From NCBI GenBank assembly GCA_022599915.1, contig JAHZLH010000044.1:1-64000 (forward strand): a stretch of DNA of 64,000 nt, in the 5' to 3' direction. Position 1 is the stretch's first letter; each line of letters begins with the position of its first letter. Source of the DNA: Actinomycetes bacterium (lineage in GTDB: Bacteria; Actinomycetota; Actinomycetes; S36-B12; GCA-2699445). A model generated the notes under the pieces. The model made no database searches. It had not been told where the DNA came from and saw only the letters and a program-made list of their open reading frames with translations. Below are positions 28,100 to 36,636 of the stretch, piece after piece. The position numbers were made by a program, and so were the translations under genes.

Positions 28100-28801
28100 T
28101 TAGGCAGAACTAGGCCCGGGCTCGAACTTGTAGCCCAAACCGCGGATGGTCACGAGTAACTGCGGCGCGCTGGGGTCTTGTTCCATTTTGGAGCGCAGCC
28201 GCTTTACGTGGACGTCCAGCGTCTTGGTGTCGCCGACATAATCGGCGCCCCACACCCGTTCAATCAACTGGGCACGAGTGAGTACGCGACCGGCGTTGCG
28301 GGCGAAGAGCGCGAGAAGGTCGAACTCCTTTAGTGGCAGGTTCACCGGTTCCCCGTGAATAGTGACTTCATGTCGTTCCACATCGATGTGAACCGGGCCA
28401 GCGGCGATGACCAACTCATTCTCTTCCGCGTCGATTTCTTGCTGTCCGCGACGTAGCACTGCCTTGATTCTGGCAGTCAGTTCGCGGCTAGAAAATGGCT
28501 TGGTGACGTAGTCGTCGGCACCCAGCTCTAATCCGACGACCTTGTCAACCTCGCTGTCCTTTGCGGTCAGCATGATGATCGGAACCCGTGATGTCTTGCG
28601 GATCATCTGGCATAACTCGGTGCCCGACATCCCGGGGAGCATGAGATCGAGCAGAATCAGATCGGTACCTTCGCTCAGGAACGCAGCCATTGCTGCGTTG
28701 CCATCCGCTACTGCCTGAACCTCGAAGCCTTCACGACGCAACATGAAAGAAACGGCATCGCGGATGGAATCCTCATCCTCCACGATCAGAACTCGGGTCA
28801 T
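28100..28801 (-). CDS. regX3: Response regulator RegX3 (OmpR/PhoB family)
   Basis: A 233-residue phosphate-responsive activator. The receiver has the acidic pair in VEDEDSIRD, phospho-acceptor Asp in ILLDLMLPG and Lys in MLTAKDSE; the C-terminal winged helix ends YVGDTKTLDVHVKRLRSKME. The kinase gene senX3 is 35 bases upstream on the same strand. Its likely target here is the GTTCACC-type box at pstS. Confidence 0.95.
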   Translation of the reverse strand: MTRVLIVEDEDSIRDAVSFMLRREGFEVQAVADGNAAMAAFLSEGTDLILLDLMLPGMSGTELCQMIRKTSRVPIIMLTAKDSEVDKVVGLELGADDYVTKPFSSRELTARIKAVLRRGQQEIDAEENELVIAAGPVHIDVERHEVTIHGEPVNLPLKEFDLLALFARNAGRVLTRAQLIERVWGADYVGDTKTLDVHVKRLRSKMEQDPSAPQLLVTIRGLGYKFEPGPSSA

Positions 28802-28836
28802 GACACTCCTTTTGCGTTATCCGGTGGTAGACAAAC

Positions 28837-30096
28837 CTAGGCAGGTTCGGATTCTTTCTGGTACTCGGGCAGTCGCAGGGTGAAGGTGGCTCCCTCGCCG
28901 GTCGCCGACCAGACCTGCACGTCGCCACCGTGGTTACTACAGACGTTGCGCACGATGGACAGACCCAGTCCGGTGCCACCAGTTACTCGGGATCGAGCCG
29001 CATCGACGCGATAGAACCGTTCGAAGATTCGGTCTTGCTCGGCTTCGGGAATACCGATTCCCTGGTCGGTAACGGAGATTTCGATCATGGCCCCGCGCTT
29101 TCGGCTCGCGACGACGACTTGCGTATGGGGTGGGCTGTAGGCGATCGCGTTGGACAAGACGTTGCCCACTGCGGCGACCAATTGTCCCAGATCGCCGTAG
29201 ATCCAGAGTTCCGGTTCGGTGGTGAGGGTCAACTCGATGGAGTTGGCTTTTGCTGTTTCCCGGACAAAGTCCAACGCGTCTTCAATGATTGACGTCGCGG
29301 AGACAACCTGTGCCTCCAACAGTGGGTCCTCACCTTGTAGCCGTGACAAGTGAATGACATCGTTGATGAGGTTGGAAAGTCGAGTCGCTTCGATCTGCAT
29401 TTTTTCAGCAAAATGGCTGACGGCTTCTGGATCGTCGCGGGCGGCGACTAGGGCCTCTGCGAGCAGCGTAACCGCGCCAACGGGTGTCTTGAGTTCGTGG
29501 CTGATGTTCGCAATGAAGTCACGTCGTACGGCTAGTACTCGATTCTCTTCCGTGAGGTCATCAATGACGAGGAGCACCCAGTCGCCCCCGAGCGGAACTG
29601 CGCGAACACTCAGCTGCCAAATCCCTACATTCATGGGTGGGCGAGGAATCGAGACTTCTCGAACTGCCAATTTGCCGGTCGCGCGAACAAGAGCGGCGCA
29701 GTCGGATATGGGTCGGTAGGCAACTCGCTTGCGTCGGACGAGTCGCGATTCTGCCGCTTCCTCGGAGGCGTAGTGCAACCGGTCATTTTCGTCTACGAGG
29801 AGCAAAGTCCCAGGGAGCTGCCGAATGATGCTGAGCAGTTGTTCGCTGGGTTGGGAGTTTTGCACTCCACCAACCGCCGGTTCAGTGGAACTACCGTCAC
29901 CGTCGCCGGTGGCGGACCTCCCAAAGATGCGACGGGATCGCTTGCGCGGGTCTGCGATGGCAGCAGCCTTTCCTAGTGGATGTTGGTCTAGCAGGAGTTT
30001 GCGCGACAGGCTGCCAACAGCGCAAGTGACAGCGGAGTCTGCGGGCCAGGTTTTTTCGAGGTCATGCCAAACGTTAGTTTTGCCGTAACGCGTCAT
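28837..30096 (-). CDS. senX3: SenX3-like sensor histidine kinase without visible membrane segments
   Basis: A kinase of up to 419 residues. After a PAS-like region (LLLVDENDRLHYASEEAAE) come the phospho-acceptor helix NISHELKTPVGAV, the N box NVLSNAIAYSP, DQGIGIP and GGTGLGLSIV. It pairs with regX3. SenX3 normally starts with two membrane segments; this chain shows none, and its first 85 residues are hydrophilic and look poorly conserved. The ATG at 30096 lacks a ribosome site; a later start, for example GTG inside a VGGVQN stretch about residue 79, is possible. PhoU is divergent, as expected for phosphate sensing through PhoU/Pst. Confidence 0.88.
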   Translation of the reverse strand: MTRYGKTNVWHDLEKTWPADSAVTCAVGSLSRKLLLDQHPLGKAAAIADPRKRSRRIFGRSATGDGDGSSTEPAVGGVQNSQPSEQLLSIIRQLPGTLLLVDENDRLHYASEEAAESRLVRRKRVAYRPISDCAALVRATGKLAVREVSIPRPPMNVGIWQLSVRAVPLGGDWVLLVIDDLTEENRVLAVRRDFIANISHELKTPVGAVTLLAEALVAARDDPEAVSHFAEKMQIEATRLSNLINDVIHLSRLQGEDPLLEAQVVSATSIIEDALDFVRETAKANSIELTLTTEPELWIYGDLGQLVAAVGNVLSNAIAYSPPHTQVVVASRKRGAMIEISVTDQGIGIPEAEQDRIFERFYRVDAARSRVTGGTGLGLSIVRNVCSNHGGDVQVWSATGEGATFTLRLPEYQKESEPA

Positions 30097-30132
30097 TCAC
30101 CCAAACGGCGCAGAAACCCCGCTCACTGGCGA

Positions 30133-30160
30133 TTGACAGGCTCTAGACTGATACTGAACT
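30133..30160 (+). promoter_or_regulatory. Probable phoU promoter
   Basis: A perfect -35 hexamer TTGACA (30133-30138) is followed after 16 bases by TGAACT (30155-30160), a moderate -10. Transcription would start near 30167, 60 bases before the phoU ATG. Confidence 0.5.
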
Positions 30161-30226
30161 TAGATGCGGGGGTTTCTAGGACGCTTAAGTCCTAGACCGA
30201 TGCCTGAGCATGATGGGAGGCGCTCC

Positions 30227-30910
30227 ATGCGGGATCGCTTCCGGCGCGATTTATCTGACGTCGACCGAGACTTGGTCGAGATGACCCATGCGGTTGGAAC
30301 CGCTATCCGGCAGGCCACGAAGGCGCTGTTAGAGGCCGATTTGGAACTGGCCGAATCGGTGATTGCGGCTGACGCCAACGTTGACTTGCTGGCCTCTGAA
30401 ATCGATGCGCGCTGCAGTGATCTCGCTGCCAGACAGCAACCTGTTGCTGCTGATCTGCGAGTGGTCATGAGCGGTATTCGTATCTCGATGTCGGTTGAAC
30501 GCATGGGCGATCTCGCCAAGCACGTGGCTAAGCAAGTGCGTCTTCGCTACCCGAAGTCGAGCATCCCCGACGAGTTGGGCTCAGTCTTCGCGGAGATGGG
30601 TGACTTGGCAGAAGGGGTCGCCTTTGCCGCTGGTGATCTCATCCTGTCTCGTGACTTGGTCGCGTTGGCCACCATCGGTCGCTATGACGATCAGATGGAT
30701 GCCTTGCATCGGCAACTGTTCCGCATCGTTTTGTCGCCGGATTGGTCGCACGGAGTGGAGGAGGCCATTGACGTGACGCTGCTGTCCCGGTACTACGAGC
30801 GCTTTGCCGACCATGCCGTGACGGTGGCGCGACGGGTGGCTCACATTGCGACGGGTGACCCGTACGAATCAATCACAGTTCCCAGCGAAGTGGACGTCTC
30901 GCAGCCCTAG
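30227..30910 (+). CDS. phoU: Phosphate signalling protein PhoU
   Basis: A 227-residue, all-helical protein of two three-helix bundles that links Pst transport with kinase activity. Metal-binding family motifs appear as EIDARCSDLAARQQP and HAVTVARRVAHIATGD. ATG 30227 has GGGAGG six bases upstream; the open frame from 30164 is rejected. It is divergent from senX3-regX3 and followed by mshA. Confidence 0.95.
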   Translation: MRDRFRRDLSDVDRDLVEMTHAVGTAIRQATKALLEADLELAESVIAADANVDLLASEIDARCSDLAARQQPVAADLRVVMSGIRISMSVERMGDLAKHVAKQVRLRYPKSSIPDELGSVFAEMGDLAEGVAFAAGDLILSRDLVALATIGRYDDQMDALHRQLFRIVLSPDWSHGVEEAIDVTLLSRYYERFADHAVTVARRVAHIATGDPYESITVPSEVDVSQP

Positions 30911-30936
30911 CGGTTTCTGAACTCCCCGGTGCAGTG

Positions 30937-30962
30937 GGAATGATTCTGCTGCCGCAACGGTT
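30937..30962 (+). promoter_or_regulatory. SigR/SigH-type promoter upstream of mshA
   Basis: GGAAT (30937-30941, inside GGGAAT) and GTT (30960-30962) are exactly 18 bases apart, the consensus for the actinobacterial thiol-stress sigma factor. The start would be near 30969, about 19 bases before the mshA ATG and upstream of its GGAGG. Confidence 0.75.
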
Positions 30963-30987
30963 GTTGTCGGTGGTGGAAGGAGGCGGT

Positions 30988-32265
30988 ATGCCCCACACTC
31001 GGCCGCACCGAATCGCGATGATTTCAATGCACACTTCACCGCTTGCCTCCCCCGGAGTTGGCGATGCCGGTGGAATGAATGTTTATCTGGCCGAGGTCTC
31101 GCGTCAACTTGCCGCTGCGGGTAATGAAGTCGACATCTTCACCAGGAGAACTTCAGCCGAGTTGGCTGATCGGCAACGGTTGGCAACGGGGGTGCAGGTT
31201 CACAACATCGGTGGCAGCGAAATCGCCTCGAAAGAGAAAAACGACCTTCCCGAGGTTCTGCAAAACTTCACTGCCGGCGTGCTTGAACGAGCCGCAGAAA
31301 TCCCGGAACTTCGGTACGACGCTGTCCATGCGCACTACTGGCTCTCGGGGCCAGTGGCCCAAGCCGTCGCTCCGATCTGGAACGTCCCGATCATCGCCAG
31401 TATGCATACGCTGGGGGCGGCCAAAAACTTGGCTCGACAACAGCCGCCTGAGCCGGCGCACCGACTGCGGGTAGAGCAGCAACTTGTCGAGGCCGCTGAT
31501 GTGTTGGTCGCCAATACCCCTGCTGAGCGGCAGGACCTGATGCTGTTGACTGGCGCCGATCCGGAACGAGTTTTGGTAGTGCCGCCCGGTGTGAATCACG
31601 AGTCCTTTCACCCTGGTGACCAGTGGGCCGCGAGGATGCAGTTAGGCCTTCCGGTAGATCGACGCATTTTGTTGTTCGTTGGCCGATTGCAACCGCTGAA
31701 GGGGCCAGATATCGTCATCCGCTCGGTCGCTGAACTCGTTCGAGAGCGGCCATCGTTGCGGAATGAGGTACATCTCGTGGTGTGTGGCGGGCCATCGGGA
31801 GTTGGGCCGGGCTATTTGCAAGAACTGCATGAGCTAGCGATGGCAACCGGTATTGCCGACCTCGTGGAGTTTCGCCCACCAGCCACGGCGAGCCGGTTGG
31901 TCGACCTTTATCGCAGTGCAGACGTACTGCTAATGCCCTCCCGATCGGAATCATTCGGACTGGTCGCGTTGGAATCGCAAGCCGCTGGGACGCCGGTGGT
32001 GGCCGCCCGAGTTGGTGGCCTCACAAGTTCAGTAGCCCCCGGCAGCAGTGGTCTACTCGTTGACGGCCACGATCCCGTTGATTGGGCGGCGGCTATTGAT
32101 CGGCTGCTCGCCCAGCCAGAGTTACTGGCCGCCCTCACTGCTGGTGGACTGGCCCATGCCTCCCAGTTTGACTGGAGCCTTACTGCGGCTGGTTTAGCGG
32201 CTGGATATCGGCGGGCGATCGCTGGGAATGGCGTCGACGTCGTGGAGTCGGCAAACTACGAATGA
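30988..32265 (+). CDS. mshA: D-inositol-3-phosphate glycosyltransferase (mycothiol biosynthesis)
   Basis: A 425-residue GT4 enzyme that transfers GlcNAc to inositol-3-phosphate, the first step of mycothiol. The N-terminal domain has SMHTSPLASPGVGDAGGMNV (acceptor site) and HAHYWLSG; the C-terminal GT-B domain has VGRLQPLKGPD and MPSRSESFGLVALESQAAGTPVVA with the catalytic-site Glu residues. GGAGG lies seven bases before ATG 30988. A SigR-type promoter precedes it. Cytosolic; overlaps the YbjN gene by four bases. Confidence 0.96.
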   Translation: MPHTRPHRIAMISMHTSPLASPGVGDAGGMNVYLAEVSRQLAAAGNEVDIFTRRTSAELADRQRLATGVQVHNIGGSEIASKEKNDLPEVLQNFTAGVLERAAEIPELRYDAVHAHYWLSGPVAQAVAPIWNVPIIASMHTLGAAKNLARQQPPEPAHRLRVEQQLVEAADVLVANTPAERQDLMLLTGADPERVLVVPPGVNHESFHPGDQWAARMQLGLPVDRRILLFVGRLQPLKGPDIVIRSVAELVRERPSLRNEVHLVVCGGPSGVGPGYLQELHELAMATGIADLVEFRPPATASRLVDLYRSADVLLMPSRSESFGLVALESQAAGTPVVAARVGGLTSSVAPGSSGLLVDGHDPVDWAAAIDRLLAQPELLAALTAGGLAHASQFDWSLTAAGLAAGYRRAIAGNGVDVVESANYE

Positions 32266-32822
32266 TGAAAGATCATGCCACCGATGCCGCGGAGCAAATC
32301 CGACAGTTTCTGTCAGATGCGGGACTAGAGCCAGAGACGACTGATGAGAGCACGCTGGTGGTGCAGTTGCCAGGTGAACGCAAATTGCAGACCACCGTCT
32401 CGATCCGCATCGGCGCACACGGGGTTAGCCTGAATGCTTTTGTGGCGCGCCATCCCGACGAAAATATGGCTGGGGTCTACCGCTGGCTGTTGGAGCAGAA
32501 CCGGCGAATGGGGGCGGCCCATTACTGTGTGGATCATCTCGGCGACGTCTATCTGACGGCCAAGATTCCGATGGCGGCCCTGTCTGCTGAGGCTTTCGAT
32601 CAGGCACTAGGAACAATTTTGAAACATGCCGATGGTGACTTCAACGCGATTCTGGAGCGTGGGTTCCGCTCTTCGATTGAGCGGGAATGGCGCTGGCGGC
32701 TCTCTCGGGGTGAGCCCACCGAGAATCTGGCAGCTTTTCGGCATCTAGCGCCGGCAGATGTCCCCGGAAGTCCTACTGCTGGGTCGGCAGATAAGGATTC
32801 GTCGGGAGAGGTGCCCGGCTAA
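32262..32822 (+). CDS. YbjN domain-containing protein
   Basis: A 186-residue protein of the YbjN/type III secretion chaperone-like fold (VSIRIGAHGVSLNAFVARHP, YRWLLEQNRRMGAAHYCVDHLGDVYLTAKIP). Similar genes sit between mshA and gpm in mycobacteria, so co-expression with mycothiol synthesis is conserved, but its function is unknown. It begins in the ATGATGA overlap with the mshA stop. The last 25 residues are disordered. Confidence 0.88.
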   Translation: MMKDHATDAAEQIRQFLSDAGLEPETTDESTLVVQLPGERKLQTTVSIRIGAHGVSLNAFVARHPDENMAGVYRWLLEQNRRMGAAHYCVDHLGDVYLTAKIPMAALSAEAFDQALGTILKHADGDFNAILERGFRSSIEREWRWRLSRGEPTENLAAFRHLAPADVPGSPTAGSADKDSSGEVPG

Positions 32823-32850
32823 CCGCGGGTGACTGCGGCACCATAGGAAC

Positions 32851-33609
32851 ATGAGCACTGCTGATATGACGCTGGTCCTTCTCCGACACGGTCAAAGCGA
32901 TTGGAATGCCAAGAATCAGTTCACGGGTTGGGTGGATGTAGATCTGACTGAGACAGGTCGGGCGGAAGCGGAGCGGGGTGGCCAGTTACTAGCTGAGCAG
33001 GAACTACATCCTGATGTGCTGCATACCTCGTTGCTACGCCGAGCTATCCGAACTGCTGAAATCGCGCTCCACGCGGCAGATCGGCCGTGGATTCCGGTGC
33101 GGCGGCACTGGCGACTAAACGAGCGACACTATGGCGCGTTGCAGGGCAAGAACAAGGCGGAAACGCTTGAGCAGTTTGGGGAAGATCAGTTCATGGAGTG
33201 GCGCCGCTCCTACGACACACCGCCGCCGCCGATTGAGCCGGACGATCCCTGGGCGCAGACTGGTGATCCCCGCTATGCGCGACTTGCTCCGGAGGAACTG
33301 CCAGCGACCGAGTGCTTGGCCGATGTTGTGGATCGCATGTTGCCGTACTGGTACGACGCCATCATCCCTGACCTGCGCGATGGGCGAACTGTGCTGGTGA
33401 CCGCCCACGGGAACTCGCTGCGAGCCATGGTGAAACACCTAGACAACATTTCCGATGCTGACATTGTGGGGCTGAACATCCCCACCGGCATTCCGCTGGT
33501 GTACCGGTTGGATGCCAACCTGCGCCCGACGGTCCCTGGCGGTGAGTACCTAGACCCGGCAGCTGCCGCGGAAGCGGCCGCAGCGGTTGCAGCGCAAGGA
33601 AGAAAATGA
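32851..33609 (+). CDS. gpmA: 2,3-bisphosphoglycerate-dependent phosphoglycerate mutase
   Basis: A 252-residue glycolytic enzyme interconverting 3- and 2-phosphoglycerate. The phospho-His motif is [37 protein letters not shown] and the second His in [11 protein letters not shown] complete the active site. The Ala-rich tail is typical of actinobacterial homologs. It overlaps larE by four bases. Confidence 0.97.
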   Translation: MSTADMTLVLLRHGQSDWNAKNQFTGWVDVDLTETGRAEAERGGQLLAEQELHPDVLHTSLLRRAIRTAEIALHAADRPWIPVRRHWRLNERHYGALQGKNKAETLEQFGEDQFMEWRRSYDTPPPPIEPDDPWAQTGDPRYARLAPEELPATECLADVVDRMLPYWYDAIIPDLRDGRTVLVTAHGNSLRAMVKHLDNISDADIVGLNIPTGIPLVYRLDANLRPTVPGGEYLDPAAAAEAAAAVAAQGRK

Positions 33610-34502
33610 CAGCTGCCGCTGACGGAGCCGTACTGGAGCAGCGGCTGGCAAATCTCCAACGAGAGTTGACTGGCTACTCCGGGCTGCTAGTTGCCTTTAG
33701 TGGCGGAGCTGACTCCGCTTTCCTGCTCGCAGCTGCCGTTCGAGCTAGCGGTGAAGTCCTAGCAGCTACCTCTACCAGTGAATCGCTTGCTTCCGGAGAG
33801 TGGGCGGCCGCGGCAAGGTTTGCGGCGGAGTTGGGTGTAGAACACGTCCAAGTGTCAACGCAGGAACTGGATCGTCCCGGCTACACCGCCAACGGTCCTG
33901 ATCGGTGTTATCACTGCAAGTCGGAACTGCTGGATACGTTGCAAGAAATAGCCGCAGTGCGAGGTCTTGGAGCGGTCGCGACCGGCACCAACGCCGATGA
34001 TCTCCAACAGCCGCACCGCCCGGGACTGTTGGCCGCTAGTCAGCGAGGTGTGGTGACCCCACTGGCGAACGCTTCCTTGACCAAAGCAAACATCCGGGCG
34101 GCTTCGCGAAAGTGGCAGCTCCCCACTTGGGACAAACCGCAGGCCGCCTGTCTGGCGAGTCGACTGGCCTATGGTGTGCCGGTCGATGCGAAACGCCTCG
34201 CGCGGGTAGACCAAGCCGAGATTGGCGTCCGTGCCGCGCTAGCTGCCGCTGATATTTTCTCGGAAAACGTACGGGTCCGAGATTTGGGTGACTCCGCCAG
34301 TATCGAACTGGATGCCGGAGCAGTTGCTGCCGCGACAGCGACTCCAGAGATCACGGCAGCGGCGCTGGCGGCGGGTTTCACCGCCGTCGTTGTCGATGCG
34401 CGCGGATTCCGCAGTGGTTCCCTTAATGAATCGTTGCTTCCCGGACAACGAGTGGCTTGGCAACCGGGAGGCTCGTCATGGGACCTTCCGGTGGTGGACT
34501 AG
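33606..34502 (+). CDS. larE: LarE-like ATP-dependent sulfur transferase
   Basis: A 298-residue PP-loop (N-type) enzyme. The loop is [22 protein letters not shown] and the [11 protein letters not shown] segment, with the Cys equivalent to the sacrificial Cys of LarE, are present. LarE uses its own cysteine sulfur to thiolate nicotinate for the nickel-pincer cofactor of lactate racemase. LarB, LarC and a racemase are not in this window, so the acceptor here is uncertain. It is translationally coupled to gpmA. Confidence 0.88.
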   Translation: MTAAADGAVLEQRLANLQRELTGYSGLLVAFSGGADSAFLLAAAVRASGEVLAATSTSESLASGEWAAAARFAAELGVEHVQVSTQELDRPGYTANGPDRCYHCKSELLDTLQEIAAVRGLGAVATGTNADDLQQPHRPGLLAASQRGVVTPLANASLTKANIRAASRKWQLPTWDKPQAACLASRLAYGVPVDAKRLARVDQAEIGVRAALAAADIFSENVRVRDLGDSASIELDAGAVAAATATPEITAAALAAGFTAVVVDARGFRSGSLNESLLPGQRVAWQPGGSSWDLPVVD

Positions 34503-34548
34503 ATTGTGACAGTGGCGCAGCAAGCGTCGCAGTAGTCAGGAGGTCCTC

Positions 34549-34950
34549 GTGCCCACCGGAAGCGTCAGGTTCTTCAATGCCGAAAAAGGTTTCGGCTTCA
34601 TCAGCACCGACGATGACGAGGATGTTTTCGTCCACATCACCGCGATGCCAACGGGTACCACTGATGTGCGTCCTGGAACGAAGGTCGACTTCAGTGTGGC
34701 GGAAGGCCGCAAAGGCCGGCAGGCGCTCTCGGTGAAGATTCTGGACGCGCCAGCATCGGTCAGCAAGGCCAAGCGTCGTGCGCCGCAGGAGTTTGCTGGC
34801 ATCGTGCAGGACGTCGCCAAGCAACTCGATGATGTGGCCGTGCAACTGGGCGGAAACGATTCCGATGCTGCTGGTCGATACCCGGATGACGCCACTGCCA
34901 AGCGATTGGCCACCATCCTGCGCCGAATCGCGGACGAACTAGACGTCTAG
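34549..34950 (+). CDS. Cold-shock domain protein with C-terminal extension
   Basis: A 133-residue protein. Residues 1-66 are a cold-shock domain with RNP1 KGFGFI and RNP2-like DVFVHI. The remaining half, with APQEFAGIVQDVAKQLDDVA, is a helical extension found in actinobacterial CspB-type proteins, which bind single-stranded nucleic acid. GTG 34549 follows AGGAGG by six bases. It faces DUF2771 and DUF3027 genes, a conserved grouping. Confidence 0.93.
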   Translation: MPTGSVRFFNAEKGFGFISTDDDEDVFVHITAMPTGTTDVRPGTKVDFSVAEGRKGRQALSVKILDAPASVSKAKRRAPQEFAGIVQDVAKQLDDVAVQLGGNDSDAAGRYPDDATAKRLATILRRIADELDV

Positions 34951-34964
34951 CCGACCCAGAAGCG

Positions 34965-34993
34965 CAGCGGGCGCTTTGGGGGCGCAGCCGCTG
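34965..34993. terminator. Hairpin between converging genes
   Basis: CAGCGG (34965-34970) pairs with CCGCTG (34988-34993) and GCGC (34971-34974) with GCGC (34982-34985), leaving an AG bulge. It lies past the cold-shock gene stop and just before the DUF2771 stop, so it may act in both directions. Confidence 0.45.
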
Positions 34994-35000
34994 TAAGCGT

Positions 35001-35456
35001 TTACGAGCCGGTACTGGGCTCCAGGGTGACTAACCAGGCCCCTTTGGTGCCACTCGTACCGCCGGCAACTATCTGCAGATTGATGGTCTGCGGTGGTGTC
35101 GCGTAAGGGAGTCGGTAGTAATTCTCGTAAATCGGGGTAGTAGTGACCGGCTGGCCACTCACCCGGATTTGCCAGCCTGCCTCGGCAACGACTGGGTCAA
35201 CGCTAATTCCAAAGGTGCTGCCTGGTTGGGTGGGCAAAGTCGGCAACCCGTCGCTTCGGGTACCGGCCAAGATGTCCTCTGCGCAAGTACGCGAATCCAA
35301 TGGCTCGTCGTCAAAGGACCAGCACTGCGCGGGAACATATTTGCTGTCCGAGCCAGACCATACGGTGACCGCAGGTGGCGGCTTTTCGCAACTGGTGATC
35401 ATTGCGCTGGCTACGGTAACTGCCGCGATGGCTCCGGTTGCCCTGGCCCAACCCAT
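35001..35456 (-). CDS. DUF2771-like lipoprotein
   Basis: A 151-residue exported lipoprotein with lipobox ITSC. The mature part has two Cys (AQCWSF, SRTCAED) and an Ig-like fold suggested by GSTFGISVDPVVAEAGWQIRVSG and INLQIVAGG. Size, features and position between a cold-shock gene and DUF3027 fit the DUF2771 family. Function unknown. Confidence 0.78.
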   Translation of the reverse strand: MGWARATGAIAAVTVASAMITSCEKPPPAVTVWSGSDSKYVPAQCWSFDDEPLDSRTCAEDILAGTRSDGLPTLPTQPGSTFGISVDPVVAEAGWQIRVSGQPVTTTPIYENYYRLPYATPPQTINLQIVAGGTSGTKGAWLVTLEPSTGS

Positions 35457-35521
35457 GCTGTCCTCCTGAGGTCCTAGTCAGGCTACCGGGCGGGCGCTAG
35501 TAGCCTGCGCACTGCCCGTGT

Positions 35522-36310
35522 TCAGGAGTGACCCAAATCCAACTCATCAATGGCGACTTCGTCTAACGCCGCTTGTGGCCGACCCGAGTGCACCACTCGG
35601 GGCACTGCCTCGGAGTGAGCACCGCAACCATGCTCAAAGGAGACTACTTGGCCGTCGGCGTTGGCGATCCGATTCGAGCAGACCCCGAAGGCCTGGCCGA
35701 GCGGACCGCCGATAGTAAGCAACCAACCGCAACTGCCACACTGGGCCGGCGCGGATCGGGACTCTGCGTTAGCGGGTCCCGCGCTGCTCTTGTACCAGCG
35801 TGTTGCTGCGCTCTCTCGACCGAAAGCCGAAAGCACCCGACGGCGTTGCAGAAATGGTTCCCAGTTCACCGGATGCAGTGGTCCGGGATCGAGTTCCGCG
35901 GCCAGGTCATCTTCGCCCGACCAGCCTGCTGCCAACCGGGGTTCGTCAGGATCGGTTGGCGCGACACTGCCTGGCGATAGATCTCCGGCTTGCAGCCGCT
36001 GAGACCACGGCACCCACTTCGGTGCCAGCAGTGCTTCATCGCCAGGGGACATGAACACTTCGTCGACAGTTACCTTCTTGGATCGGGGTGCGCGAGTTAC
36101 CGTGACCCGCCACTCCCAACCGTGATAGCCCGACAGAGTACAACTGAACCGGTGGGCAACAAGTCGATCTTCTTGGGCTTCGATACCGAGGTGCACGGCA
36201 ACGGCTTCCGGGCCGCCATCCTCAATCACCGCCGCCAGCGCCAAGTCAACTGCTGCAGCACAAATAGGGTCCGGGATGCCGACGTCGACCGCCGGCAGTT
36301 TTGTGGTCAT
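35522..36310 (-). CDS. DUF3027 family protein
   Basis: A 262-residue soluble actinobacterial protein. It has the family features HRFSCTLSGYHGWEWRVTVTRAP, WVPWSQRLQAGDLSPGS and a zinc-ribbon-like pair CGSCGW with CSNR and HGCGAH further on. It probably binds zinc; its role is unknown. Together with the cold-shock and DUF2771 genes it forms a conserved actinobacterial neighbourhood. Confidence 0.88.
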   Translation of the reverse strand: MTTKLPAVDVGIPDPICAAAVDLALAAVIEDGGPEAVAVHLGIEAQEDRLVAHRFSCTLSGYHGWEWRVTVTRAPRSKKVTVDEVFMSPGDEALLAPKWVPWSQRLQAGDLSPGSVAPTDPDEPRLAAGWSGEDDLAAELDPGPLHPVNWEPFLQRRRVLSAFGRESAATRWYKSSAGPANAESRSAPAQCGSCGWLLTIGGPLGQAFGVCSNRIANADGQVVSFEHGCGAHSEAVPRVVHSGRPQAALDEVAIDELDLGHS

Positions 36311-36328
36311 GGCTCAGATTGTCTCAGG

Positions 36329-36598
36329 TCACGACAGACTGAGGAAAAGCTTCTCTAGGCGTTCCTGATCCATGGGGGGCTCGTCACCGACTGCCTCGGC
36401 AGCGGCACATTGCCGCATACCTTCGGTGACTATGCGAATGCCGGCACTGTCAATCGCCTTAGAGACTGCAGCGACTTGCACCAGAACGTCGCTGCAGTCG
36501 CGACCTTCCTCGATCATGTTGAGGATGCCGCGAATCTGACCCTGCGCCCGGTTCAACCGATTAGTGATTTCGGTGCGGCACTCGTCTTCGATGTTCAT
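36329..36598 (-). CDS. CsoR/CstR-family repressor lacking the copper-binding His
   Basis: An 89-residue all-helical DUF156 repressor (ITNRLNRAQGQIRGILNMIE). CsoR copper sensors use Cys-His-Cys. Here the two Cys are kept (Cys35 in GRDCSDV, Cys64 in GMRQC) but the His position, four before Cys64, is Gly60. A Cys-Cys pair without His is the pattern of persulfide-sensing CstR-type members, so sulfide or persulfide sensing is more likely than copper. An extra Cys7 is near the N-terminus. It follows the IdeR-like gene by 38 bases. Confidence 0.88.
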   Translation of the reverse strand: MNIEDECRTEITNRLNRAQGQIRGILNMIEEGRDCSDVLVQVAAVSKAIDSAGIRIVTEGMRQCAAAEAVGDEPPMDQERLEKLFLSLS

Positions 36599-36636
36599 GA
36601 TTATCGTTCTCGCTTCCGGCTAGCTGTTAGTTTTAC

